64,000 nucleotides of DNA from Streptomyces sp. Je 1-369 (GTDB taxonomy: Bacteria; Actinomycetota; Actinomycetes; Streptomycetales; Streptomycetaceae). A program made the position numbers and the translations under genes. How positions within the stretch are numbered: position 1 is the first letter of the stretch; every line of letters starts with the position of its first letter. The DNA lies in NCBI RefSeq assembly GCF_026810505.1, contig NZ_CP101750.1, positions 835,448 through 899,447 on the forward strand. Reading direction: 5' to 3'. Below, piece after piece: positions 31,948 through 41,792 of the stretch. The notes under the pieces are model-generated. The model saw only the letters and a program-made list of their open reading frames with translations. It searched no databases and was not told the origin of the DNA.

Positions 31948-34393
31948 GGCCCGCGGTCACCGTGACGTCCATGGTCGCGGGCGCCGCGGGGCGGCCGGGG
32001 CGCTCGGGTCGGCCGTCAAGGGCCGAGCGCACCTGGGCGAGTACGGGCGCCGCCTTGAGCACGACCCGTACGGTCGCACCGTCCTCGGGCGCCTCGGTGG
32101 CGGCGACGAACGCCTCCCGGTGGTCCTTCAGCAGCATGGCGAGCCCGCGGGTGAGCGCGTCCTCGACCGCTCCGGCGAGCCGGGCGGGCGCGCTCGCCGG
32201 CAGCCGGCGCAGCGCCGCGGCGCCGACGCCGGACGGCACGGCGCCGTGGACGACGCGGAGCCGGTGGCCACCGGTGAGCGCGGCCCTGATCCGCAGGCGC
32301 AACGGCCGTATCAGCGGCGCCAGGAGCTGTCCGGCCTGCCGGCCTTGGCGCAGTCCGGCGGCGAGCCGCTGCGCCTCGGCCTCGGTGAGGTAGAGCTCGG
32401 CCCGCAGGGTGTCGTCGGTGCAGCCGAGGTTGATACGGACCCGGCCGGGGCGGGACGCGGGGGCGCGGGTGTGGCGGGCTGCGGGGGCGGGGGCCGCGAC
32501 GGGTTGCGCCGCCAAGGCTCCGGCGGGGTCCGCCGCGGCGCCGCCCGCGTCCGCGGCCTCCAGGTAGTACAGCCGCTGCCCCACCCCGAGCAACTGCCCG
32601 TCCATGTACCGCGCTTCGGCCTCCTCCCCGAGGGCGGGCTCGCCGAGCAGCAGCGCGGCCGCGTCCGAGGTCAGGGGGTGCAGCGCGGGCGTCTCGGACA
32701 GTTCGCCTTCGGGGTCTTCCAGTCCTTCGCCGCGCATGATCGAGTCGAGCGTGGTGCCGGGCACCGCCTCGTAGAGATGCATGCGGGCGCGGACCGGCGC
32801 GCCGGGCGCGTATCCGAGCCTGGACCGCAGCGTGTCACCGAGATTGAGGCCGCAGAAGGTGCCGATGTGTGCCGCCTGGTACGGCGAGACCGTCACCCAC
32901 GGGATGCGGGTGTACTTGCGGTAGCGGTGCCGGCCGCGCAGCGGCTTCGGCAGCCAGGCGCCGCGGAGGGTGAGGTCTTCGCGCAGCTCCGGGCGGTCCT
33001 GGTAGGTGGCCTCGGTGAGGATCTGCGGGAGGTTGCGGGCGGCGGCCTGCTCGAAGGCCTCCAGAACGAAGCCTTCGAGAAGGGTGTCGTCGGCGAGGAT
33101 GTGCTCCGGCAGCGCGGCCACGCCGCGCACCGTGTCCTCCACGACGGAGGCCATCGCCGCCCCCGCCGCCTGCCGTTCGTCCTCGGGGGTCGCTTCGAGG
33201 TGGATCAGGCGCAGCCCGGCGTCCACCAGCGCCCGGGACAGCGCCGCGGCGGCGGTCGGCCCGACGAACCGCCGGATGAGCGGCGCGACGAACTTGGCGA
33301 GGGTCTTCACCAGCACGGACCGCCCGCCGGTCAGCTTCAGCGCGAGCTTCAGCACCGGCAGCGCCGCGGGCAGGAACTGTTCCAGCTGCGGCGTCAGATC
33401 GGTGCCGTCCTCGGCCGCGCCGAGCTCGGCGATGAAACGCTCGCGGGCGCGGTCGAGTTCCGCGACGGGGTCGGGCCGGACGGCGGCCCGGTCCGCCTCC
33501 CGGGCGTACTCGGCGCCCGGCCGGTCCATGGCCGCCTCGGTGTCGGCGAACACCGTGTCGGCCGCGCGCATCCCGAACTCGGCCTGCAGCTCGCGGACAT
33601 CACCGGTGGCATCGACCGTCTCCCGGCCGGTGTCGTCGCCGGTCTCGCTCTCGCCCGCGCCCAGCAGCGGCAGTCGCTCGGCGAGCTTCTGCGCGTACGG
33701 GCGCAGCCCCTCCGGCAGCCACTTGAGCCCGGCTGCGACCGCCTTGCGGAGCAGGGCGACGGCGATCGGCTTGAGTTTGGCCAGCAGCGGGCCGAGGGCG
33801 AGGTTCGCGACGACCTTGAGCCCGCGTTTGGCGAGGCCGACCGCGCCCTTGGCGGCCTTCTTCAGCACGTTGCCGATGCCGAACAGGAACTCGAAGGACG
33901 GCGATCCCGGCGGATGGCCGCCCGGCGGTGCGGCGAATGCCTCGAAGAGCGTGTCCACCTCGTTCTCATCCATCGCGTGCAGCGCACGCTCGCCGCCCGC
34001 CTCGGCCACCGCATCTATGGCCGATTCCAACTCCCGTACAAGCGGGGCATAACGGTCAACCATCAACTGCCACACAGCCGCCGGATCGGTATAAACCGTC
34101 CCGCCGTCCCCCGACTCGAGCTCCGCATGCTCCGCGGCGGCCTCGCCGGCCAGCCGCAGCAGGGCGTCGTCGAGCCCCGGCTCGTAGAGCTCGGCGAGGA
34201 AGGCGGCGAACTCCTCGGCCTCCGGATCCACCGCCGGGTCCTCACCGTCGCGGAGATAGCTCCTGAGGAAGGGGCTCTCGTACGCCGCCGGGCCGGGCGG
34301 CGCCGACGCGGCCGGGCTCTCCCCTTCGTCGGGCATCTCGAAGCTGTCGGCAGCAAGAAACGGGCTGCTGGAACCAGAGCCGAGCACGGACAT
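31928..34393 (-). CDS. large helical protein with SPF tags, first gene of the five-gene operon
   Basis: 821 aa, no signal peptide. N-terminal 100 residues are acidic and disordered with two tags, 'GSSSPFLAADSFEMPDEGE' and 'AYESPFLRSYLRDGEDP', then 'EFAAFLAELYEPGLDDALLRLAGEAAAEHAEL'. Residues about 165-245 form basic amphipathic/hydrophobic helices ('FEFLFGIGNVLKKAAKGAVGLAKRGLKVVANLALGPLLAKL'), which could insert in membranes. The middle ('SRALVDAGLRLIHLEATPEDE...ASVVEDTVRGVAALPEHILADDTLLEGFVLEAFEQAA') is helical; 'RKYTRIPWVTVSPYQAAHIGTF' follows; the C-terminal 200 residues are beta-rich. Not a recognised family. The ATG follows a gap with no regulator adjacent. Confidence 0.72.
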   Translation of the reverse strand: MSVLGSGSSSPFLAADSFEMPDEGESPAASAPPGPAAYESPFLRSYLRDGEDPAVDPEAEEFAAFLAELYEPGLDDALLRLAGEAAAEHAELESGDGGTVYTDPAAVWQLMVDRYAPLVRELESAIDAVAEAGGERALHAMDENEVDTLFEAFAAPPGGHPPGSPSFEFLFGIGNVLKKAAKGAVGLAKRGLKVVANLALGPLLAKLKPIAVALLRKAVAAGLKWLPEGLRPYAQKLAERLPLLGAGESETGDDTGRETVDATGDVRELQAEFGMRAADTVFADTEAAMDRPGAEYAREADRAAVRPDPVAELDRARERFIAELGAAEDGTDLTPQLEQFLPAALPVLKLALKLTGGRSVLVKTLAKFVAPLIRRFVGPTAAAALSRALVDAGLRLIHLEATPEDERQAAGAAMASVVEDTVRGVAALPEHILADDTLLEGFVLEAFEQAAARNLPQILTEATYQDRPELREDLTLRGAWLPKPLRGRHRYRKYTRIPWVTVSPYQAAHIGTFCGLNLGDTLRSRLGYAPGAPVRARMHLYEAVPGTTLDSIMRGEGLEDPEGELSETPALHPLTSDAAALLLGEPALGEEAEARYMDGQLLGVGQRLYYLEAADAGGAAADPAGALAAQPVAAPAPAARHTRAPASRPGRVRINLGCTDDTLRAELYLTEAEAQRLAAGLRQGRQAGQLLAPLIRPLRLRIRAALTGGHRLRVVHGAVPSGVGAAALRRLPASAPARLAGAVEDALTRGLAMLLKDHREAFVAATEAPEDGATVRVVLKAAPVLAQVRSALDGRPERPGRPAAPATMDVTVTAGHGTRRR

Positions 34394-34695
34394 GTGCAGC
34401 CACCCCCCGGGGGCGCCGATGGACTTGCCACCGCCGGACCCGTTCCGGAGGCTGGCTCATCGTTCTGCGGCCCGCCGAGCGAGGGCAACACGTCTTTTTA
34501 CGCATGCGGTGCGGCGGCAGCGAGAACTGGCCACACGATCACGGGCGCAGTTCCGGCCCGGCCGGTGTGCGCCTGTGGCGACGACTGCCGGACAGCAGGA
34601 CGTCAGCCTCCGTGCGGAGGGCGGCAGCCAGTCTTCACGCGCTGCGAGGCAGATCGAGTCGAACGGTTCTCGACACCGAGCGCAGATCGGTTGAG
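34394..34695. other. 302-bp promoter gap of the five-gene operon
   Basis: No gene is supported. It contains the leader of the 821-aa gene, with a run of T's (GTCTTTTTACGC) near 34495, and the end of the wHTH gene. I could not identify a -10/-35 with confidence. Confidence 0.35.
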
Positions 34696-35049
34696 TCAGC
34701 CGGCCTGGTGGTTCGCGTCGGCCTCGCGCTCGGCGGCGGAGCGGGCCGCCGCTGCGACGGCCTGGAGCGCGTCCAGGTGGGCGGCGAGCGCGTTGCCCCC
34801 CTCAGGAGTCAGGGCGAGCCAGGTTCGGGCTTTGCGACCGGCACGTCCCTTTTTGACGTCGACGTAGCCAGCTTCTTCGAGCGTCTTGGCAATCTTGCTC
34901 AGTGCCGAGTCGGACAGCTCGCATCGGTCGCGTACGAGCGCGAAGTCCGCCTCGATGCAGCCGGAAAGGAATGCCAGGACAGCCAGCCGGCTCGGATGAT
35001 GCATGAGCTCGTTGAAGCCCGCCCCGGCCACACCCCTGTCAGCGGGCAT
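34696..35049 (-). CDS. MarR-like winged-helix regulator
   Basis: 117 aa. 'FNELMHHPSRLAVLAFLSGCIEADFALVRDRCELSDSALSKIAKTLEEAGYVDVKKGRAGRKARTWLALTPEGGNALAAHLDALQ' is the compact wHTH (HTH_27/MarR_2) typical of actinobacterial regulators paired with a small membrane protein. ATG 35049 has GAGGGAG before it and overlaps the end of the membrane-protein gene by 11 bp, so both are co-translated. A perfect inverted repeat at 35594-35612 upstream of the pair is a likely operator. Confidence 0.85.
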   Translation of the reverse strand: MPADRGVAGAGFNELMHHPSRLAVLAFLSGCIEADFALVRDRCELSDSALSKIAKTLEEAGYVDVKKGRAGRKARTWLALTPEGGNALAAHLDALQAVAAAARSAAEREADANHQAG

Positions 35050-35539
35050 GGGCTCCCTCAGGGCCGTGAGGCAGCGCCCGGTGGCGCCGTGCGAACAGAC
35101 TCCAGGCCGCCGCGGCGCCAACGACAGCGGGTACGACGATGCACGTGGCGTGACTGCCGCCACCGAGGCGACACACTGCCCAGACGGCAATGCACAATGC
35201 GCAGAGCCCCACCGCCTCACCCACGAGCCGTATGTTGCGCAGGCGCTTGGCGGGGGCATCCCTCACCCCTGTGACCTGGACACTCATCCGGCGGATCAAC
35301 CATGCTATGGGCCAGGTGAGCAATGCTCCCGGGAGCGCAGCGAGCGGTACCTCCCGCGTGGCGGCAAGCGCCGCCACGTCCACGCCGACGAGCAGGCCCG
35401 CCAGCATCGGGAACCAACCCGGTGCCGGTCGACCCCGCACCCCGGCACGAATCGACTCCACGCGAGCCAGCGCGCTCGCCGCCTGAGCCGGGGACACCTC
35501 CACGGACTGTGATTCGCCACCATGAGTCCCAAGAGACAC
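35039..35539 (-). CDS. small membrane protein paired with the wHTH regulator
   Basis: 166 aa from GTG 35539; the frame is open up to GTG 35593, so the start is uncertain. A helical soluble start ('SPAQAASALARVESIRAGVRGRP') is followed by two helix pairs ('WFPMLAGLLVGVDVAALAATREVPLAALPGALLTWPIAWLI', 'LCALCIAVWAVCRLGGGSHATCIVVPAVVGAAAAWSLF'). Such proteins are common upstream of MarR-like regulators in Streptomyces; function unknown. Confidence 0.7.
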   Translation of the reverse strand: MSLGTHGGESQSVEVSPAQAASALARVESIRAGVRGRPAPGWFPMLAGLLVGVDVAALAATREVPLAALPGALLTWPIAWLIRRMSVQVTGVRDAPAKRLRNIRLVGEAVGLCALCIAVWAVCRLGGGSHATCIVVPAVVGAAAAWSLFARRHRALPHGPEGAHAR

Positions 35540-35593
35540 GAAGCCGCACGACCTTCCCGACAGCAAGACGATGAGGTTGCCAGCATGGCACAC

Positions 35594-35612
35594 ACTTTCC
35601 TAGCCGGAAAGT
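35594..35612. promoter_or_regulatory. perfect 7-bp-arm palindrome, probable operator
   Basis: ACTTTCC-TAGCC-GGAAAGT, directly upstream of the membrane-protein/wHTH gene pair. Position and symmetry suit autoregulation by the wHTH protein. Confidence 0.65.
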
Positions 35613-35690
35613 CACGTGGCTGACTCGAGAGGCATGGCCACCCGAAGTGACATTGATGGGAAGATTGGCTGGAGTACCAGAGGCACGAAA

Positions 35691-35730
35691 GAAGGCGCCT
35701 GACCGGGGCTATTGCCCGTCAGGCGCCTTC
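35691..35730. terminator. strong bidirectional hairpin
   Basis: GAAGGCGCCTGAC and its exact complement GTCAGGCGCCTTC flank a 14-base loop that can also pair partly. It lies 69 bp after the M4 protease stop and would end that transcript. Confidence 0.85.
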
Positions 35731-35798
35731 CATTCGTCATTCGCCCTGCTCAGCACAGGGCCCGGTTTACGCTGTAACTCCTGTGACTGACCCGGGGG

Positions 35799-37430
35799 TT
35801 ACTTGACGTTGACGCCGGTCCAGGCAGCGGCCACGCGCTTGTACTCGGTGGAGTTCGCGCCGTACAGGCCCTTCGCAGCGCTCAGCGTGCCCTTACGGGC
35901 CGCCTTGTAGTTGGTGGTCGACGTGAAGTACGTCGTCAGGGCCTTGTACCAGATCTTCTCGGCCTTGCCGCGTCCGATGCCAAGGACCTTGGAGCCGTCG
36001 GCGGTCGGCGAGTTGTAGTTGACGCCGTTGATCCGCTTCTTGCCGCTGCCCTCGGACAGCAGGTAGAAGAAGTGGTTGGCGATGCCCGAGGAGTAGTGGA
36101 CGTCGACGTTCCCGGCGTTGGCGCTCCACTTGTCCAGGGAGCCGCCGTCCTTGCTCGGCTTGTCCATGTAACGGAGCGGGGAGCCGTCACCGTTGATGTC
36201 GATCTTCTCGCCGATGAGGTAGTCGCCGACGTCCTTGGGGTTCTTGGCCTTGAACTCCACGGCAGTGGCGAAGATGTCGGAGGTGGCCTCGTTCAGGCCG
36301 CCGGACTCGCCGCTGTACTCCATGTTGCCGGTCGCCGAGGTGACACCGTGCGTCATCTCGTGGGCCGCGACGTCGATCGAGGTGAGGGGCTTCTTGTTGC
36401 CCTCGCCGTCGCCGTACGTCATGCAGAAGCAGCTGTCGTCCCAGAACGCGTTCACGTAGCCGTTGCCGTAGTGGACGCGGGAGGTCGCGCCCTTGCCGTC
36501 GCCGTTGATGCCCTTACGGCCGTGGACGGACTTGTAGTAGTCCCAGGTGAGCTGGGCGCCGTAGGCGGCGTCGACGGCGGCGGTCTGCGCGCTCGAAGGC
36601 TTGCCGTTGCCCCAGACGTCGTTGGCGTCCTTGAAGAGCTTGCCGGTGCCGCTCTCCGCGTGCTTCAGGTCGAAGGTGCGGTGGCCGCCTCGGGCCTTGT
36701 CCGTCAGCTCGTAGCCGCTCGCCACCTTCTTGGAGCCGACCTTGACCTTGCCGCTGTACTGGCTGTTGCCGGTGCCGTTCTCGATGGCCTGACGCTCGTA
36801 CAGCTTCTTGCCCGTCGCGGCGTCCGTGATGACGTGGAGCCTGCTGGGGGTGCCGTCCTGCTGCATGCCGGTGACGACGGTCTCGTACGCGAGGACGGGC
36901 TTGCCATCGGCGGCCCAGATCACCTTGCGCGGCGACTGCGCGTCGGCCTTGGTGGTCTTGGCCTTGGCCGCGGTCGACTCGGCGGACTCGGCGACCGAGG
37001 ACTTGCCGAGCTTCGCGTCGGTCGACGCGACCTTCACGGTGGCCTCGGTCGCCTTGGTGACGCTCTTCACCTTGCCGCTCTTGGCGGTGTGCACGACGAG
37101 GTCGCCGCCGAGGACCGGCAGGCCCTCGTAGGTGCGCTCGTAGCGGGTGTGGGTCGTGCCGTCGGCGTCCTTGACGACGTCACGGACGACCAGCTTCTCC
37201 TTGGCACCGAGGCCGATCTCGTCGGCGGTCGCCGATCTCTCCGCGTTCGCATCCTGGAGGAGGTCCGCGCGGGCCGACGCCGAGAGGGCGACGGGCGAGC
37301 CGGACGGGTCGGTGTCGTTGTCCGGCTGGGCGGAGGCGCCGGTGGTCAGTCCGGCGGTGAGCAGCGCTCCGGCCGCGACGGCGGTGGCGATCGTCAGCGT
37401 CGAACGCTTACGGAATATGTGAGAGGTCAC
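35799..37430 (-). CDS. secreted M4-family (thermolysin-like) neutral metalloprotease
   Basis: 543 aa pre-pro-enzyme. Signal peptide: basic start 'SHIFRKRSTLTIATAVAAGALLTAGLTTGASA' cut near residue 34. An FTP/PepSY propeptide follows ('LVVRDVVKDADGTTHTRYERTYEGLPVLGGDLVVHT'). Catalytic domain from about 225: zinc motif His357-Glu358-x-x-His361 (AAHEMTHGV), Glu381 (GGLNEATSDIF) as third ligand, and the 'HYSSGIANHFFYLL' segment holding the transition-state His. It digests external protein. Ends after an M4 C-terminal domain without extra modules. A hairpin terminator follows its stop. Expression is probably growth-phase controlled, but no regulator is adjacent. Confidence 0.95.
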   Translation of the reverse strand: MTSHIFRKRSTLTIATAVAAGALLTAGLTTGASAQPDNDTDPSGSPVALSASARADLLQDANAERSATADEIGLGAKEKLVVRDVVKDADGTTHTRYERTYEGLPVLGGDLVVHTAKSGKVKSVTKATEATVKVASTDAKLGKSSVAESAESTAAKAKTTKADAQSPRKVIWAADGKPVLAYETVVTGMQQDGTPSRLHVITDAATGKKLYERQAIENGTGNSQYSGKVKVGSKKVASGYELTDKARGGHRTFDLKHAESGTGKLFKDANDVWGNGKPSSAQTAAVDAAYGAQLTWDYYKSVHGRKGINGDGKGATSRVHYGNGYVNAFWDDSCFCMTYGDGEGNKKPLTSIDVAAHEMTHGVTSATGNMEYSGESGGLNEATSDIFATAVEFKAKNPKDVGDYLIGEKIDINGDGSPLRYMDKPSKDGGSLDKWSANAGNVDVHYSSGIANHFFYLLSEGSGKKRINGVNYNSPTADGSKVLGIGRGKAEKIWYKALTTYFTSTTNYKAARKGTLSAAKGLYGANSTEYKRVAAAWTGVNVK

Positions 37431-37754
37431 GCGGGCTCCATCTGTGGGGGCCCGGGAGGCATGGAGGGCCGCCCGGAGCAGAAAAAGACGCGATGCGGGC
37501 GTGCAGCCTGTTGCTGTACGAGCAGCGTGTTGCGGGGGAGCGTGTCATTTCAACCAGGTACATGTCAGCATTTTGACTGGATGTTGGCCGGAAATAGTCC
37601 GTTGAACGTTGGTCGACATACGCAATGCGGACAGATCACGAACGCGGACGGCATCGGCAACGTGGCGCCCGCGCCGCAGAGTTGATTGCCGCGGTGGCAG
37701 TGCCCCTCGCTGAGGGAGGGCTGCTGTGTTTAAGGGTGGCTGTGCCGAGTGCCC
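37431..37754. other. 324-bp promoter gap of the M4 protease gene
   Basis: It contains a comparatively AT-rich part (37545-37625, TTTTGACTGGATG and TTGAACGTTGG), where the promoter of the protease gene is likely. No gene is seen. Confidence 0.4.
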
Positions 37755-38534
37755 CTAAAGCGTGTCCGCGTGTGGAGGCAGCGCGGCGTCGAGGGTGTCA
37801 CGGATGACGTGGTAGCAGCTGCAGGCGTGGGCCTGCAGGCGGTCGCGGTCCAGGATGGTGATCGTGCCGCGGCTGTACTCGATGCAGCCGTCCGCGGCCA
37901 GGGCGCCCGCGACCTCGCTCACCGAGGACCGGCGCACGGCCAGCATCTGGGCGAGGAACTTCTGCGTGAGTTCGAAACGCTCGCTGTGCATGCGGTCGGC
38001 GGTCATCAGCAGCCAGCGCGCGCAGCGCTGGTGGGTGCGGTGGCCGCGGATGCAGGCCGCGTTGCGTGCCAGCTGGGTGAACATCGACTGGGTGAAGCGC
38101 TGGAGCGCTTGCTGCAGCTGGCCGTCCAACAGGGCGATCTCATGGCGGAACCGGTCGGCGCCCATCCGAAGGGCGCGGCCGGGAACCTGGCACAGCGTGC
38201 GTTCCGTGGAGGTGGCCACGCCGAGGAAGACGGGGAGGCCGACCATGCCCTCGTCGCCGACGGTGGCGACCTCGACGGTCGGGCCTTCCAGGTCGGTGAC
38301 GATCGAGCACACCCCGATCACGGGGAAGTACACGGCGTCGATGCGCTCGCCGGGCCGGTAGAGCACGTCCCCGACAACCAGTTCGACCGGTTCCAGGTGC
38401 GGACGCAGACGGTCTCGGGCGGGTTGCGGCAGGGTGGCGAGGATCCGGTTGCTTTTCAGGTCGTACGAGCCGTCGGTGTCCCCCGTGCCAGCCGTGTCAC
38501 CCGTGCTACCCATGTCACCCGTCTCGCTCGCCAT
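37755..38534 (-). CDS. Crp/Fnr-family transcriptional regulator
   Basis: 259 aa. A cyclic-nucleotide-binding-like beta-roll covers about 30-140 ('ILATLPQPARDRLRPHLEPVELVVGDVLYRPGERIDAVYFPVIGVCSIV') without the Arg-rich phosphate cassette needed for cAMP (reads 'GDEGMVGLPVFLG'). It is then followed by the HTH_Crp domain with 'LTQKFLAQMLAVRRSSVSEVAGALAADGCIEYSRGTITILDRDRL'. This combination matches regulators often found near orphan CheB or PAS proteins. The first 20 residues are Gly/Thr/Asp repeats. The neighbouring minus-strand CheB gene ends 22 bp upstream of this start, so they may share a transcript. Confidence 0.9.
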   Translation of the reverse strand: MASETGDMGSTGDTAGTGDTDGSYDLKSNRILATLPQPARDRLRPHLEPVELVVGDVLYRPGERIDAVYFPVIGVCSIVTDLEGPTVEVATVGDEGMVGLPVFLGVATSTERTLCQVPGRALRMGADRFRHEIALLDGQLQQALQRFTQSMFTQLARNAACIRGHRTHQRCARWLLMTADRMHSERFELTQKFLAQMLAVRRSSVSEVAGALAADGCIEYSRGTITILDRDRLQAHACSCYHVIRDTLDAALPPHADTL

Positions 38535-38556
38535 GAGGTACGCCTCTCGTCCTGGG

Positions 38557-39210
38557 TCAGGTGACCAATGCCGGAGGGATCACTGCCGCCCAGGGGGGCA
38601 ACGAAACCCGCATCATGCCCGCGGCGCCCGTCACCATCACCAGGCTGACCAGCGCGTGCGCAAGCACCGGCAGAGGCAGCACGAAGTCTATGCAGCCCGT
38701 GGCCATCGCCGCGCTCGGCATGCCGGACGCCTCCGACGTAGCGATGTCCTGGGCCAGCGCCCGCCCGCCCGCGCCCCGGACATGGCGTACCCCCAGGGCC
38801 CCGTCATGCTGCCTGCCGGTCAGTACCGCGACCAGTAGGCGCGGACCGAAAGCAGCCGCGGCGGAGGCGAACGTCGGGTCCGCCGCGAAGTGGTTGTCAG
38901 CGGGGTGCAGCGTCACCGTGCCCTCCGGCGAGAAGGCGGCGGTGCGGCCCGCCGGCACCACATGAACCACGCCGGGCGTCAGCCGGTCGGCGTCGTGCAG
39001 CAGTCGCACCGGCAGTGCGGAGCGGTACTGCAGCACCTTCACCAGGGTGTCGTGCTCGCGCACCGGACGGTGCTGCACCAGTACCAATGCGGCGGGAAAG
39101 GAGTCGGGCAGCGCCGACAGAATCTCGCGGTACGCACTCACGCCACCCAGCGACGCGGTCATGCAGACCACGTCGAAGGCGGTGGACGGACTCTGTGCGG
39201 CGGCGAACAT
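38557..39210 (-). CDS. orphan CheB-type methylesterase-domain protein
   Basis: 217 aa, a CheB_methylest domain alone with no receiver domain. The active-site triad is visible: Ser20 (CMTASLGGVSAY), His47 (VQHRP) and Asp136 (LTGRQHDGALGV). In chemotaxis the domain removes methyl groups from receptors, but streptomycetes are non-motile; such stand-alone copies occur in actinomycetes beside signalling proteins and their substrate is unknown. It is followed by a Crp-like regulator 22 bp downstream. Start ATG at 39210; the gene diverges from the catalase. Confidence 0.88.
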   Translation of the reverse strand: MFAAAQSPSTAFDVVCMTASLGGVSAYREILSALPDSFPAALVLVQHRPVREHDTLVKVLQYRSALPVRLLHDADRLTPGVVHVVPAGRTAAFSPEGTVTLHPADNHFAADPTFASAAAAFGPRLLVAVLTGRQHDGALGVRHVRGAGGRALAQDIATSEASGMPSAAMATGCIDFVLPLPVLAHALVSLVMVTGAAGMMRVSLPPWAAVIPPALVT

Positions 39211-39463
39211 AGCAGCAGTCTAATGCCCGCGACCGAACACAGTGCGCGCGCATCGAGGCAACGTGACCGAGGCAACCCGATCACGGCGCCCCGGCACCGT
39301 AGGCAGACGGCCGTCGGCCCTTTGTGCGCATTTGGCAGCACTGTTCGGTGCGGAACGGTCATATGCGGGTACTCCGCTTCGACAGCTGCGTTCGGGCTTC
39401 TCCTGCTTCTCATGCCTCCCGGGCGCAACGGATCACAGCGGAATCGCAGCAGAGGAGACGTAC
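39211..39463. promoter_or_regulatory. divergent promoter region, CheB-like gene and catalase
   Basis: 253 bp with no gene. It contains an AT-richer section around 39350-39420 in front of the catalase. No clear operator palindrome could be fixed. Confidence 0.4.
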
Positions 39464-41737
<2,274 letters not shown>

Positions 41738-41749
41738 CCGCACCCGGCC

Positions 41750-41781
41750 GCGCGGCGCGTCCCCTCCGGGACGCGCCGCGC
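41750..41781. terminator. shared bidirectional terminator of catalase and chitinase
   Basis: GCGCGGCGCGTCCC, loop CTCC, then the exact complement: 14-bp stem, followed by CTACAAAAAGGG, i.e. a T-run for the minus-strand transcript. Confidence 0.9.
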
Positions 41782-41792
41782 TACAAAAAGGG

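Noticed and set aside
31739..34867. 1042-codon open frame opposite the first operon gene
   Set aside because: It would cover three separate minus-strand features and has Arg/Gly/Val-rich composition. The minus frame has domain-like blocks, tags and correct start/stop spacing with its neighbours.
36072..37685. Long open frame opposite the M4 protease (over 500 codons)
   Set aside because: It is a by-product of the third-position G/C bias of the protease gene; it shows Val/Leu/Gly-rich low-complexity sequence, no family motif and no ribosome site.
38557..39210. Chemotaxis locus
   Set aside because: Apart from the CheB-like domain there is no CheA, CheW, CheR or receptor gene in the window.
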